From the NCBI GenBank assembly GCA_963662575.1, contig OY759723.1, forward strand, positions 2,604,001 through 2,668,000: 64,000 nt of DNA, read 5' to 3'. Within the stretch, counting starts at the first letter, position 1. Each line of letters opens with the position of its first letter. The translations under genes and the position numbers were made by a program. The notes below the pieces were generated by a model, which saw only the letters and a program-made list of their open reading frames with translations, was not told the DNA's origin and searched no databases. Origin of the DNA: Bin5 sp963662575. Its GTDB lineage: Bacteria; Chloroflexota; Anaerolineae; Caldilineales; Caldilineaceae. This document shows positions 43,725 to 53,569 of the stretch, in pieces.

Positions 43725-44041
43725 GAAGCGTCAAGCTCGGCCGCTATCCGGCGAAGACGCAGCGTAACGGGCGAAGGATTCTCTTCCTGCTCCCGTCGCA
43801 TTCTCTCGCCGTGCTCAAGCCAGTCTACTATATACGCTTCGACTTCTTGTCGATTTGCCAGGTAGTACAGGATTGTCGCGTAAACCTGCTCCAGATTGAT
43901 CGAGGGATAGGTGTCGGCGATCTGCTCCGCAGTCTGCGAGCGATAAATGTAGTCGTAGAGTACCGTCTCTATGCCCACGCGCGTACCGGCGATGCGAATG
44001 TCATCTTCACTCAGAAAGTTAAAGTATTGTTCGATTTCCAT
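43721..44041 (-). CDS. DUF433 protein, putative antitoxin
   Basis: This 106-residue protein carries the DUF433 pattern: IRIAGTRVGIETVLYDYIYR, a QIADTYPSINLEQVYATILY segment and a C-terminal helix. It is a small winged-helix-like DNA-binding candidate, usually the antitoxin partner of DUF5615. The pair sits in the minus direction between two plus-strand aminotransferase genes, as an insertion in otherwise collinear metabolic genes. Confidence 0.85.
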   Translation of the reverse strand: MEIEQYFNFLSEDDIRIAGTRVGIETVLYDYIYRSQTAEQIADTYPSINLEQVYATILYYLANRQEVEAYIVDWLEHGERMRREQEENPSPVTLRLRRIAAELDAS

Positions 44042-44097
44042 ATTGGACTCCTTCTCATTTCAACCGTAAGTATACCACACCAAATAGGTGAAAATTG

Positions 44098-45267
44098 ATG
44101 AAACCTCTCTCTCGACTGGTCGAGTCGGTGCCGGGCAGCCCGACGACACTGATGATGCAGAAAGGCCGCGAACTGGCCGCGCAGGGCCTGGACGTGATCA
44201 ATCTGGCCGGAGGCGAGCCTGATTCTGATACGCCCAAACATATTCAGCAGGCGGCGTTCGACGCCATCGCCGCCGGCGACACCCACTACCCGCCTTCTTT
44301 CGGCAAGCCGGAACTGCTGGAGGCAATCTGCGCCAAGCTGGAACGCGAGAACGATGTAAAGGCAGTCCAAGAACAACTGGTGGTAACGCCCGGCGGCAAG
44401 TGGGCCATCTACTCTGCCCTGGCTTCGACGCTCAACGACGGCGACGAGGTGATGATTCTCGATCCGGCCTGGGTAAGCTATGCGGCGATGGTGCGGTTGA
44501 ACCGAGGCGTGCCGGTGCATGTGCCCCTGCCCGCCGCCGACAATTTCCGTGTGGGCGCCGCGCAGTTGGAGGAATATGTGAGCGAGAAGACCAAGCTGAT
44601 CATGATCTGCTCACCCAGCAACCCGACCGGCCGCGTGCTGACGCAGAACGAGCTCGACGACATCGCCGCAGTGGCCCAAAAGCATGATCTGTACGTCCTC
44701 AGCGATGAGATATACGAGCATATCCTCTACGACGGCGCCTGTCACCGCTCTATTGCCAGTATGCCCGGCATGGCTGAACGGACCATCATCATCAACGGCT
44801 TCAGCAAGAGCTACGCTATGACCGGCTGGCGGCTGGCCTGGCTGGCGGCCCCTCTGCCCGTTGCCAAACTGGCCCGCACCTACCAGACCCAGACCGTTAC
44901 CTCCGCTGCCAGCTTCTCCATGGTGGCCGGTGCCGCCGCTCTCAACGGTCCCCAGGACTGTGTGCACGAGATGGTGGCCGCCTATGCCCAGCGTCGTAAC
45001 TTCCTCCTGGACGCGCTGGAGGAGATACCCGGCATCCTCAGCAGCCCCATTGAGGGCGCCTTCTACCTTTTTGCCCAGTTTACGCAGACCGACAAGAAGA
45101 GCCTCGAAATCTCGCAGATTCTGCTGGAGGATGGCCTAATCGCTTCAACCCCGGGCATTGCCTTTGGCGAAGCGGGCGAAGGCTACGTGCGTTTCAGTTT
45201 CGCCACCGCGATGACCGATCTCGAAAAAACCGTCGAACGTTTAGCCCGTATCGTGCCGGGTCTGTGA
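44098..45267 (+). CDS. PLP-dependent aminotransferase (class I, subgroup I-gamma)
   Basis: The 389-residue product has SPTTLMMQKGRELAAQGLDV, NLAGGEPDSDTPKHI, the PLP lysine in NGFSKSYAMTGWRLAW and CSPSNPTGRVL. It resembles bacterial aspartate aminotransferases of the Bacillus/Thermus subgroup. The ATG at MKPLSRL is preferred to a TTG one codon upstream, with AGGTGA close by. The stop overlaps the next start by four bases, so it is coupled to the TauE/SafE permease. Confidence 0.9.
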   Translation: MKPLSRLVESVPGSPTTLMMQKGRELAAQGLDVINLAGGEPDSDTPKHIQQAAFDAIAAGDTHYPPSFGKPELLEAICAKLERENDVKAVQEQLVVTPGGKWAIYSALASTLNDGDEVMILDPAWVSYAAMVRLNRGVPVHVPLPAADNFRVGAAQLEEYVSEKTKLIMICSPSNPTGRVLTQNELDDIAAVAQKHDLYVLSDEIYEHILYDGACHRSIASMPGMAERTIIINGFSKSYAMTGWRLAWLAAPLPVAKLARTYQTQTVTSAASFSMVAGAAALNGPQDCVHEMVAAYAQRRNFLLDALEEIPGILSSPIEGAFYLFAQFTQTDKKSLEISQILLEDGLIASTPGIAFGEAGEGYVRFSFATAMTDLEKTVERLARIVPGL

Positions 45268-46121
45268 GCGCCAATATGGATATTTCGCTTCTGCAGTATG
45301 TTCTGGCCATTCTCGCCGGCATCGTCGCCGGCATCATCAACACACTGGCCGGCAGCGGTTCAGCCGTTACCCTGCCGATGTTGGTATTTCTCGGGCTGGA
45401 CTCCGGAGCCGCCAATGCTACCAACCGGATCGGTGTGATCATCCAGAATGTGGTGGGCATCACGACCTTCGCCCGCAGCGGGCGGATGCAGTTGCGGGGA
45501 GGGGATACCGCCAAGCAGCAACAGGAAAACATACTGGACGTCGACTCTTTGCGATTCGGTCTCTGGTTGAGCGCGGCGGGCATGCCGGGCGCGCTTATTG
45601 GCGCCTATGTGGCCACCCTCCTGGACAAGGACGCCATGAATCTGGCTATCGGCGGCATGTTGATCATCGTCCTGGTTACGATTTTCTTCAATCCGACGAA
45701 ATGGCTGCGAGAAAAGTCGGAGGTACGCAAGGAACGGCCTGAACTCTTTGTCCTAGTTCTGTTTTTCGCGATTGGCATCTACGGCGGCTTTATTCAGGCC
45801 GGGGTCGGCGTCTTCCTGGTGACGGCGCTTGTGCTGGGCGTGGGTTATACGATTGTCCACGCCAACGCCGTCAAACTGATTTTTGTGCTGGCTCTTAACA
45901 TTGTCGCCTTTGTTGTCTTCGTCCTGTCGCCGCTGGAAATAAATTGGGGGATAGGCGCGCTGATGGCGGTTGGCCAAAGCATTGGCGCCTGGGCCGCGGT
46001 GCGTTTTGCCGTTACCGTAAAGGACGCCAACCGCTGGGTGCGGTACCTCCTGATCGTCGTAGTTATCTACTCGATTCTGCGCTTTTTCGGTCTGCTGGAT
46101 CTGTTTTTCGCCCTGTTCTGA
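45264..46121 (+). CDS. TauE/SafE family sulfite or anion exporter
   Basis: This 285-residue protein has about eight predicted membrane segments and the TauE/SafE repeat pattern (LAGSGSAVTLPMLVFLGLD, GGFIQAGVGVFL). The family moves sulfite, sulfonates or related organic anions. A GTG start overlapping the aminotransferase stop (GTGA) is favoured; an ATG four codons later is also possible. Coupling with an aminotransferase could point to taurine- or cysteate-like metabolism, but no sulfonate enzyme is nearby, so this is speculative. Confidence 0.8.
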   Translation: MSANMDISLLQYVLAILAGIVAGIINTLAGSGSAVTLPMLVFLGLDSGAANATNRIGVIIQNVVGITTFARSGRMQLRGGDTAKQQQENILDVDSLRFGLWLSAAGMPGALIGAYVATLLDKDAMNLAIGGMLIIVLVTIFFNPTKWLREKSEVRKERPELFVLVLFFAIGIYGGFIQAGVGVFLVTALVLGVGYTIVHANAVKLIFVLALNIVAFVVFVLSPLEINWGIGALMAVGQSIGAWAAVRFAVTVKDANRWVRYLLIVVVIYSILRFFGLLDLFFALF

Positions 46122-46243
46122 GACGGCTCGGTTCTTGGATTTTGGGCCTGAGCTACCCCCCGTATCTCAGTCGACTTAGGCTACAGAGCGACCGGCAACT
46201 CAATACTGATCAATAAAAACCAGAAACTAACCGGAGCGACCCT

Positions 46244-48733
46244 ATGAGCAGAACAATCAGCCACGCAACCGTCATCGGCGCCGGCACAATGGGCGCGGCA
46301 ATCGCAGGTCACTTGGCCAATGCCGGTATCTCCACCCATCTGCTCGATGTCGCGCCGGCGGAACTGACGCCGGAGGAGCAGGCCAAAGGGCTGTCGCTGC
46401 AGGACAGGGCTGTACGCCATCGGCTGGTTCAGGCAGGTTTCGAGCGCATGACGCAGGCGAAGCCGGCCAGCCTCTTCAGCCCGGAACAGGCCGACCTGAT
46501 CACGTTGGGCACTGTCGAGGACGATCTGGAGGCCGCGGCCGCGCAGAGCGACTGGATTATCGAGGCGATTGTCGAGCGACCCCGCCCCAAACAGGAACTG
46601 ATGGCACGGTTGGAGGCTGTTGCGCCAGCGCACACAGTTATCAGCACCAATACGTCCGGCATCCCCATCCAAATCATCAGCGCCGGCCGCAGCGAGGCCT
46701 TTCAGCGGCGCTTTCTCGGCACCCATTTCTTCAATCCGCCGCGGTACCTGCGCCTGCTCGAGCTGATTCCTGGCCCCGAAACGGACCCGGCTGTTGTCGA
46801 GCGAATGAAGGCGTTCGCCGAGAAACGGCTTGGCAAGGGCGTTGTTGTCGCCAAGGACGTGCCCAACTTCGTCGGCAACCGTATGTTCAGCTACATCATG
46901 AGCAGCGTGTTGGAGTTCGCCATTGCCAACGACTACACTGTCGAGGAGGTAGACCGGCTGACCGGTCCCCTGATCGGGAGGCCTAAGACCTCCACTTTCC
47001 GTCTGATGGATGTGGTAGGCATCGACGTGGCGGCGCTCGTAGGAGAGAATCTGTACGATATGATCCCCGACGATGAGGATCGGGAGGTCTTACGCGGGCC
47101 GCTTGGTTCGGCTGTGCTCATGACCTTGCTTCAGAACGGTCTTCTCGGCGTCAAAAGTGGCCAAGGCTTCTACAAGACTGTTGTAGACGGGAAGGGCAGA
47201 AGGAGTTTTTGGGGACTGGATTTGCAGGCTGCTTCCGAAGGCGAAGTGGACTATATGCAACCTGCTCGCACTAGCTGGACCAGCGTTGACGCCGTCAAGA
47301 ACGCGCCACTGTCTGAACGCCTGCGCGGGCTGATTTCGTCTCCAACGGCTAGCCAGGACGGGGAGGGATCAGGAGACGAGGCTACGGCTCTGCTCTGGCA
47401 TACGTTCAGCCGCACGTTTTCCTACGCTTCGAAGCGTCTGCCGGAAATCGCGGTTAGTCCCAGGGATATCGACAACGCCATGAAGTGGGGTTTCGGGTGG
47501 GAGATGGGGCCGTTCGAAACATGGGACGTGCTCGGCGTAGCCGCGACCGCTGCCCGCATGGCAGAGGAAGGGCTCACGGTTGCCTCCTGGGTGCAGGATA
47601 TGCTCGACGCTGGTCACACCACCTTCTACAAAGTTGAGGAGAGCCCCGCAGACAAGGCAACACCTTCCCAACTGTTGGTTTACAACCCACAGAGTGGAGG
47701 GTACGAGGCTGCAGGCGATAGCGAAGACGTGGTCAGTATCCCCGCGCTCAAGCGCGGCCGCAGTCCTTTGGCCGAGAACGACTCCGCCAGCCTGCTCGAC
47801 ATGGGCGACGGTGTTCTGCTCCTGGAGTTCCACACTAAAATGAACGCCCTCGACATGGAGATCGGCGCAATCGCCAACGCGGCCATCGAACGCCTTCACG
47901 GGAATGCAGCCGGGCTGGTGATCGGCAACCAGGGGGGAAACTTCAGCGCCGGCGCCAACCTTTTTCTGATCGGTTCCCTGGCCCAGTCCGGTCAGGCGGA
48001 CAAACTGGACGCGGCCATTACCGGTCTGCAGCAGATGATCCAGCAGCTGCGCATCGCGCCCAAGCCGGTGGTGGCGGCGCCCTATCAGCTGGCCCTGGGC
48101 GGAGGCGCGGAGGTGACGATGGGGGCCGACCGCATCGTCGCGAACGCTGAATTGTACATTGGCCAGGTCGAAGTGGGCGTCGGCCTGATCCCGGCGGCCG
48201 GCGGCTGCAAGGAGTTGGTACGCCGGCTGGTCAGTCCCCACATGCACGAGCAGAACCCCAACCCCGCTTCTTATCTGCAGCAGGTTTTCGAACTGATAGC
48301 CCTCGGCAAGGTTTCGACCTCGGCCGAAGAAGCGCGCCAGCTGGGCTTTTTGGGGCCGCTTGACCGTGTTGTGATGAACAACGATCATCTGCTGGGCGAG
48401 GCCAAGGCTGAGGTGCTGCGCATGGCCGACGAGGGCTACAGGCCGCCCGTGGTCACCGGCAACATCTATGCTGCCGGCCGTGATCATCTTGCCAACCTGC
48501 GGGTCGGCATCTACTCGTTCCGCGAGGCGGGCTTCATCAGCGCGCACGATGCGTTGATCGCCAACCAATTGGCCTACGTCCTATGCGGCGGCGAACTCAG
48601 CCAGCCTGCATGGATGGACGAGCAGTATTTCCTCGACTTGGAGCGGGAAGCGTTCATCACTCTCTGCGGCTACCCGAAGAGCCAGGAACGGATCTGGCAC
48701 ATGCTAAAGAGCGGGAAGCCGCTACGAAATTGA
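46244..48733 (+). CDS. fadN: 3-hydroxyacyl-CoA dehydrogenase/enoyl-CoA hydratase fusion
   Basis: This 829-residue protein has the dehydrogenase half first (VIGAGTMGAAIAGHLANAGI for NAD, THFFNPPRYLRLLELIPG) and the hydratase half last (GNFSAGANLFLI, LALGGGAEVTMGADR, GQVEVGVGLIPAAGG). Both catalytic Glu positions of the hydratase are present. The order and length fit FadN of Bacillus rather than FadB. It performs two steps of fatty acid beta-oxidation. The thiolase for the last step is encoded 3.6 kb downstream, beyond the LRR gene. Confidence 0.9.
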   Translation: MSRTISHATVIGAGTMGAAIAGHLANAGISTHLLDVAPAELTPEEQAKGLSLQDRAVRHRLVQAGFERMTQAKPASLFSPEQADLITLGTVEDDLEAAAAQSDWIIEAIVERPRPKQELMARLEAVAPAHTVISTNTSGIPIQIISAGRSEAFQRRFLGTHFFNPPRYLRLLELIPGPETDPAVVERMKAFAEKRLGKGVVVAKDVPNFVGNRMFSYIMSSVLEFAIANDYTVEEVDRLTGPLIGRPKTSTFRLMDVVGIDVAALVGENLYDMIPDDEDREVLRGPLGSAVLMTLLQNGLLGVKSGQGFYKTVVDGKGRRSFWGLDLQAASEGEVDYMQPARTSWTSVDAVKNAPLSERLRGLISSPTASQDGEGSGDEATALLWHTFSRTFSYASKRLPEIAVSPRDIDNAMKWGFGWEMGPFETWDVLGVAATAARMAEEGLTVASWVQDMLDAGHTTFYKVEESPADKATPSQLLVYNPQSGGYEAAGDSEDVVSIPALKRGRSPLAENDSASLLDMGDGVLLLEFHTKMNALDMEIGAIANAAIERLHGNAAGLVIGNQGGNFSAGANLFLIGSLAQSGQADKLDAAITGLQQMIQQLRIAPKPVVAAPYQLALGGGAEVTMGADRIVANAELYIGQVEVGVGLIPAAGGCKELVRRLVSPHMHEQNPNPASYLQQVFELIALGKVSTSAEEARQLGFLGPLDRVVMNNDHLLGEAKAEVLRMADEGYRPPVVTGNIYAAGRDHLANLRVGIYSFREAGFISAHDALIANQLAYVLCGGELSQPAWMDEQYFLDLEREAFITLCGYPKSQERIWHMLKSGKPLRN

Positions 48734-48845
48734 GGTTGCAGCTTTTTTGATTCTGGTGCTTGGAGCAACCTGGATCCGTTAACATTTCCTGGGTAAATGA
48801 GATTTTGGCATTCAGTTGCTCTATCCTGCCAGCAGGGGGAAAGTC

Positions 48846-51800
48846 ATGAAGTCTGCGTTAAGAAACCTGATTGCAATATTTCTTGCGGGTGCCCTGATAG
48901 TTGGTATGGAGAGTTCCCGCGCGTTTGCATCAGTTCTTATCGCGCCCGCCACCACGGACAGGGAAGCGCTGGTCTCGCTCTACAAAGCTACAAATGGCGC
49001 GAACTGGCTAATAAGCGATAATTGGCTGACAGACGCCCCCCTCGATGCTTGGCACGGAGTCACTACGGGCAGAAGTGACCGAGTAATAGCAGTTGATCTC
49101 TCGCAGAACGAGTTAGGCGGTTCGATACCGCCAGAACTGGGCAATCTCACGAGTCTGGAAGAGCTTCACCTCTCAGAGAACGAGTTGGGCGGTTCGATAC
49201 CTCCGGAACTGGGCAATCTCACCATTCTGAAAAAGCTTCACCTCTCAGAGAACGAGTTGATCGGTCCGATACCGCCAGAACTGGGCAAGCTCAACAATCT
49301 GGAAGAGCTGGGACTCTCAGATAACGAGTTGAGCGGTACAATTCCGCTTGAACTGGGCAGTCTCACCGAACTGAAAGAACTGTACCTATGGGGCAACGAG
49401 TTGAGCGGAACGATACCGTCCGAGTTGAGCAAGCTCACCAATCTGGAAGTGCTGTACCTATGGGGCAACGAGTTGAGCGGAACGATACCGTCCGAGTTGA
49501 GCAAGCTCACCAATCTGGAAGTGCTGTACCTATGGGGCAACGAGTTGAGCGGAACGATACCGTCCGAGTTGGGCAAGCTCGACAACCTGAAAGAGCTGCA
49601 CCTCACAGAAAACGAGTTGAGCGGAACGATACCGTCCGAGTTGAGCAAGCTCACTAAGCTGGTAGTGTTGGGCCTCTCTGAAAACCAGTTGAGCGGACCG
49701 ATACCGCCAGAACTGGGCAGGGTCACCACCCTGCAAGAGTTGTACCTCTCAGCAAACCAGTTGAACGGACCGATACCATCCGAGTTGGGCAATCTCTCCA
49801 ACTTGAAAGAACTGTACCTATGGGGCAACGAGTTGAGCGGGCCGATACCGTCCGATTTGGGCAATCTCACCAACCTGAAGGTGTTGTATCTCTTAGATAA
49901 TGAGTTGAGCGGAACGATACCGCCAGAACTGGGCAATCTCACTAACCTGAAAGAACTGCACCTCCTTGATAACGAGTTGAGTGGTTCGCTTCCGCTGCAA
50001 CTGGGCAATCTCACGAACTTGAGAGAACTGCACCTCTCAAATAACGAGATAAGCGGCTCAATACCGTCAGAACTGGGGAGGCTTATCAATCTGAAAGAGC
50101 TATACCTCTCAGATAACGAGTTAAGCGGTTCGATACCGCCAGAATTGGGGAGGCTCACCAACCTAAAAGAGTTTTACCTTCCAAATAACGAGTTAAGCGG
50201 AACGATTCCGCTGGAACTGGGCAATCTCACCAATCTGAAAGAGCTTTACCTCTCAAATAACGAGTTGAGCGGAACGATTCCGCTGGAACTGGGCAATCTC
50301 ACCAATCTGAAAGAGCTATACCTCTTAAATAACGAGTTAAGCGGAACGATTCCGCTGCAACTGGGAAGGCTTACCAATCTGAAAGAGCTGGACCTCTCAG
50401 ACAACGAGTTAAGCGGAACGATTCCACTGCAACTGGGCAATCTCACCAATTTGAAGTCGCTGTACCTCTGGGCCAACAAGCTGAGCGGATCGATTCCGTC
50501 CAAGTTGGGCAAACTCACCGACCTGAAGGATCTGTACCTTTGGGGCAACGAGTTGACTGGTACAATACCGTCCGAGTTGGGCCTTCTCACCAACCTGAAA
50601 GAACTATTCCTCTCAGAAAACGGGTTGAGCGGTTCGATACCATCCGAGTTGGGCAGTCTCACTGAATTGGTAGTGCTGGGCATTTCCGGAAACCAGCTGA
50701 GCGGTTCAATACCGGTCGAGTTGGGCAATCTCACGAGCCTGCAAGAGATGTACCTTTCAGGAAACAAGCTGGTCGGTTTTATCCCGTCCGAGTTGGGCGA
50801 GCTCGCCAACCTGAAAGTGTTGTACCTCTCACAGAACCGGCTGATCGGTTCGATACCTTCCGAGTTGGGCAATCTCACAAATCTGCAAGTGTTGTATCTT
50901 TTGGGCAACGAGTTGGTCGGTTCGATTCCGCCGGAGTTGGGCAATCTCGTGAGCCTGCAATCGCTGGACCTCTCAGACAACAAGCTGAGCGGTCGGATCC
51001 CTTCCGAGTTAGGAATTCTCACAAACTTGCAAGAGTTGCACCTATCACTAAACCGGTTGGGCGGATCGATACCGTCCGAGTTGGGCGAACTCGCCAACCT
51101 GCAAGTGCTGTATCTCTGGGGCAACGAGTTGAAAGGTTCGATACCGTCCGAGTTGGGCGAACTCGCTAGCTTGAGGGAGCTCTTTCTCTCAGAGAATTCG
51201 TTGAGCGGTTTGATCCCGCCAGAATTGGGCAAGCTCTCTGAACTGATAGTGTTGGGCCTTTCGGCGAACCAGCTGAGCGGTTCGATTCCGCCCGAGTTGG
51301 GCAATCTCACCAATCTGAAAGATATGTACCTCTGGGATAACGAATTGAGTGGGTTGATTTCGCCGGAATTAGGCAAGCTCACCAACTTGGTAAAGCTGTA
51401 CGTTTCAGACAATTCGCTTAGCGGCTGCGTGCCTGAGGCGTGGCGAGATACAGAAGAAAATGACTTGGACAATATTGGACTGCCGTTTTGCTTGGACAGG
51501 GAAGCGCTGGTCTCACTGTACAAAGCTACAAATGGCACAAAGTGGCGAAAACATACCAACTGGCTAAAGGACCGAATTGCACTTCAAGGCTGGCATGGTG
51601 TCATCACTGATAGAGGTCGCGTTGTTGGCCTGATTCTCCCTAAGAACGGGTTGCGTGGAGCGATACCGTCCGAGTTGGGCGATCTATCCGACTTGAAAGG
51701 GTTGTATCTCCGGGACAACGAATTGAGTGGGACGATTCCTCCGGAACTCAGCAAGCTCATAGGTTTGGAACAGTTGGTTCTTTCCAAGAATCAATTGAGT

Positions 51801-52121
51801 GGAACGATTCCGTCAGAGTTTGAAGTTCTTACCAACCTGGGAACACTGGATCTCTCAGAGAATGAATTGAGCGGATCGATTCCGCCGGAACTAGGTAGTC
51901 TCACCAACCTGGAGATCCTGAATCTCGCCGGCAACCAGTTGACCGGATCGATCCCGAAAGAGTTGAGCAACCTCACCAATCTTGAAGAACTGTATCTCTC
52001 AGGGAACCGGCTGGAGGGATGTCTACCCGGGGTTTTGAAAAACGTCTTTAAGAATGATCTGGACGAACTTGGCCTGCCATTCTGTACGGCGCCGTCTCCG
52101 ACACCTACGGCAGCCCCGTAA
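48846..52121 (+). CDS. Secreted leucine-rich repeat protein (39 LRRs)
   Basis: The 1091-residue protein has a signal peptide (ending ESSRAFAS), a DREALVSLYKATNGANW cap, 33 LRRs, a second DREALVSLYKATNGTKW cap, six more LRRs, and a Pro/Thr-rich tail (SPTPTAAP). The 24-residue repeat LxxLxLSxNxLSGxIPxELG is of the plant-specific LRR class. LRRs 5-7 are nearly identical at DNA level (72 bp units), which indicates recent duplication. Such proteins often mediate host or cell-surface binding. ATG follows GGGGGAAAGTC. It interrupts the beta-oxidation gene pair. No sorting signal was seen. Confidence 0.9.
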   Translation: MKSALRNLIAIFLAGALIVGMESSRAFASVLIAPATTDREALVSLYKATNGANWLISDNWLTDAPLDAWHGVTTGRSDRVIAVDLSQNELGGSIPPELGNLTSLEELHLSENELGGSIPPELGNLTILKKLHLSENELIGPIPPELGKLNNLEELGLSDNELSGTIPLELGSLTELKELYLWGNELSGTIPSELSKLTNLEVLYLWGNELSGTIPSELSKLTNLEVLYLWGNELSGTIPSELGKLDNLKELHLTENELSGTIPSELSKLTKLVVLGLSENQLSGPIPPELGRVTTLQELYLSANQLNGPIPSELGNLSNLKELYLWGNELSGPIPSDLGNLTNLKVLYLLDNELSGTIPPELGNLTNLKELHLLDNELSGSLPLQLGNLTNLRELHLSNNEISGSIPSELGRLINLKELYLSDNELSGSIPPELGRLTNLKEFYLPNNELSGTIPLELGNLTNLKELYLSNNELSGTIPLELGNLTNLKELYLLNNELSGTIPLQLGRLTNLKELDLSDNELSGTIPLQLGNLTNLKSLYLWANKLSGSIPSKLGKLTDLKDLYLWGNELTGTIPSELGLLTNLKELFLSENGLSGSIPSELGSLTELVVLGISGNQLSGSIPVELGNLTSLQEMYLSGNKLVGFIPSELGELANLKVLYLSQNRLIGSIPSELGNLTNLQVLYLLGNELVGSIPPELGNLVSLQSLDLSDNKLSGRIPSELGILTNLQELHLSLNRLGGSIPSELGELANLQVLYLWGNELKGSIPSELGELASLRELFLSENSLSGLIPPELGKLSELIVLGLSANQLSGSIPPELGNLTNLKDMYLWDNELSGLISPELGKLTNLVKLYVSDNSLSGCVPEAWRDTEENDLDNIGLPFCLDREALVSLYKATNGTKWRKHTNWLKDRIALQGWHGVITDRGRVVGLILPKNGLRGAIPSELGDLSDLKGLYLRDNELSGTIPPELSKLIGLEQLVLSKNQLSGTIPSEFEVLTNLGTLDLSENELSGSIPPELGSLTNLEILNLAGNQLTGSIPKELSNLTNLEELYLSGNRLEGCLPGVLKNVFKNDLDELGLPFCTAPSPTPTAAP
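49382..49580. repeat. Near-perfect 72 bp LRR repeat copies
   Basis: Two identical copies of a 72 bp unit, plus most of a third, lie head to tail inside the LRR gene. They encode the LYLWGNELSGTIPSELSKL repeat. Other LRRs in the gene differ by many bases, so these copies are recent and likely to vary in number between strains. Confidence 0.9.
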
Positions 52122-52348
52122 GTATGCTCCTCTGTCCGGAACTTCAATCAGGCAACCGCCCAGTCTCAGCAGTTTCGGATCTTGGACTAATGCGTGGTCA
52201 GTGTGACAAGCATCGCGCCCGCTGCCCTTTTAGACCTCTTGCTGCGAACGTTAGCGGAGGCAAATCTTCCGAATAAACTAGATCGGTCTGGCCGTAACAG
52301 ACTCATGGATACAACGGCAATGCGAAATACCCAAAGGAGCACTTTATC

Positions 52349-53527
52349 ATGACTAGCGCTGTTATCGTTTCCGCCGCCCGCACCGCCATTGGCAAGGCCC
52401 CGCGCGGTACCTTGCGCACAACCCGTCCCGAGGAGATGGCCGCCGCGGCGGTTCGCGCCGTGATGGAACGCGCGCCCGCGTTGGATGCCCAAGATGTCGA
52501 CGACGTGATTCTGGGCTGCGCCATGCCGGAGGCGGAGCAGGGGATGAACGTTGCCCGCATCGCCAGTTTGCGCGCCGGCCTGCCGGTCGAGGTGCCGGCG
52601 CAAACCGTCAACCGTTTCTGCTCCAGCGGCTTGCAGACGATCGCCCTGGCCGCGCAGCAGATCATGAGCGGGATGGGCGAGGCGGTGATCGCCGGGGGCG
52701 TGGAGACCATGTCGCAGGTGCCGATGAGCAGCAACAAGTTCATGGCCAACCCCACGCTGGCCAAAGAGCATCCCGGCGTTTACATCGGCATGGGGCAGAC
52801 TGCGGAGAACCTGGCGCGTCAGTATGAGGTGACGCGGGAAGAGCAGGACGCCTTCGCTTTGCGAAGCCACCAGCGCGCGGCCGCGGCGCAGGACGCCGGC
52901 AAGTTTGACGATGAGATCGTGCCGCTGGAGGTGGAAATCACGCTGGGCGAGGGCAGCAGCGTCCAGACTTACAGGACTACCTTTGACCGGGATGAAGGTA
53001 TACGCCGCGATTCATCGGCGGAGGCGCTGGCAAAGCTGCGGCCGGTCTTCCACGTGCAGGGGACAGTCACCGCTGGCAACAGCAGCCAGACCAGCGACGG
53101 CGCGGCGGCAGTGCTGGTGATGAGCGAGGAGAAGGCGGAGCGGCTGGGGCTTCAACCGATGGCCCGTTTCCGCAGTTTCGCGGTCGGCGGCGTCGCGCCC
53201 GAATTGATGGGAATCGGCCCGGTGACGGCCGTGCCCAAGGCGCTCAAGCTGGCCGGTGTCAACCTGGACGAGATCGATCTGGTGGAGCTGAACGAGGCCT
53301 TCGCGGTGCAGGCGCTGTCTGTGATCCGCGAGCTGGGTATGGACGAAGAGAACGTCAACGTCAACGGCGGCGCCATCGCGCTCGGTCACCCGCTGGGCTG
53401 CACAGGCGCCAAACTGACGGTGCAGATGCTGCACGAACTGGCGCGGCAGGACAAGCAGTTTGGCCTCGTGACCATGTGCATCGGCGGCGGCATGGGCGCA
53501 GCTGGGGTCCTCGAACGCCTCAACTAA
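52349..53527 (+). CDS. Acetyl-CoA C-acyltransferase (thiolase)
   Basis: This 392-residue thiolase has the nucleophilic Cys in NRFCSSGLQTIA (C91), the His in GGAIALGHPLGCTGA and the C-terminal Cys in MCIGGGMGAA. It cleaves 3-ketoacyl-CoA in beta-oxidation or condenses acetyl-CoA. AAAGGAGCACTTTATC precedes the ATG. It is the natural partner of the FadN-type fusion upstream. Its 3' end is the source of the tandemly duplicated tail just downstream. Confidence 0.92.
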   Translation: MTSAVIVSAARTAIGKAPRGTLRTTRPEEMAAAAVRAVMERAPALDAQDVDDVILGCAMPEAEQGMNVARIASLRAGLPVEVPAQTVNRFCSSGLQTIALAAQQIMSGMGEAVIAGGVETMSQVPMSSNKFMANPTLAKEHPGVYIGMGQTAENLARQYEVTREEQDAFALRSHQRAAAAQDAGKFDDEIVPLEVEITLGEGSSVQTYRTTFDRDEGIRRDSSAEALAKLRPVFHVQGTVTAGNSSQTSDGAAAVLVMSEEKAERLGLQPMARFRSFAVGGVAPELMGIGPVTAVPKALKLAGVNLDEIDLVELNEAFAVQALSVIRELGMDEENVNVNGGAIALGHPLGCTGAKLTVQMLHELARQDKQFGLVTMCIGGGMGAAGVLERLN

Positions 53528-53569
53528 GTGGCAAGTGATCTGTTGCCATTAATGGCGTTAGCCACTAGC

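Noticed and set aside
49238..51559. Two long minus-strand frames opposite the LRR gene (about 307 and 437 codons)
   Set aside because: They are open only because the 72 bp repeat keeps the antisense frame free of stops. The translations are repetitive mirror images with no start signals.
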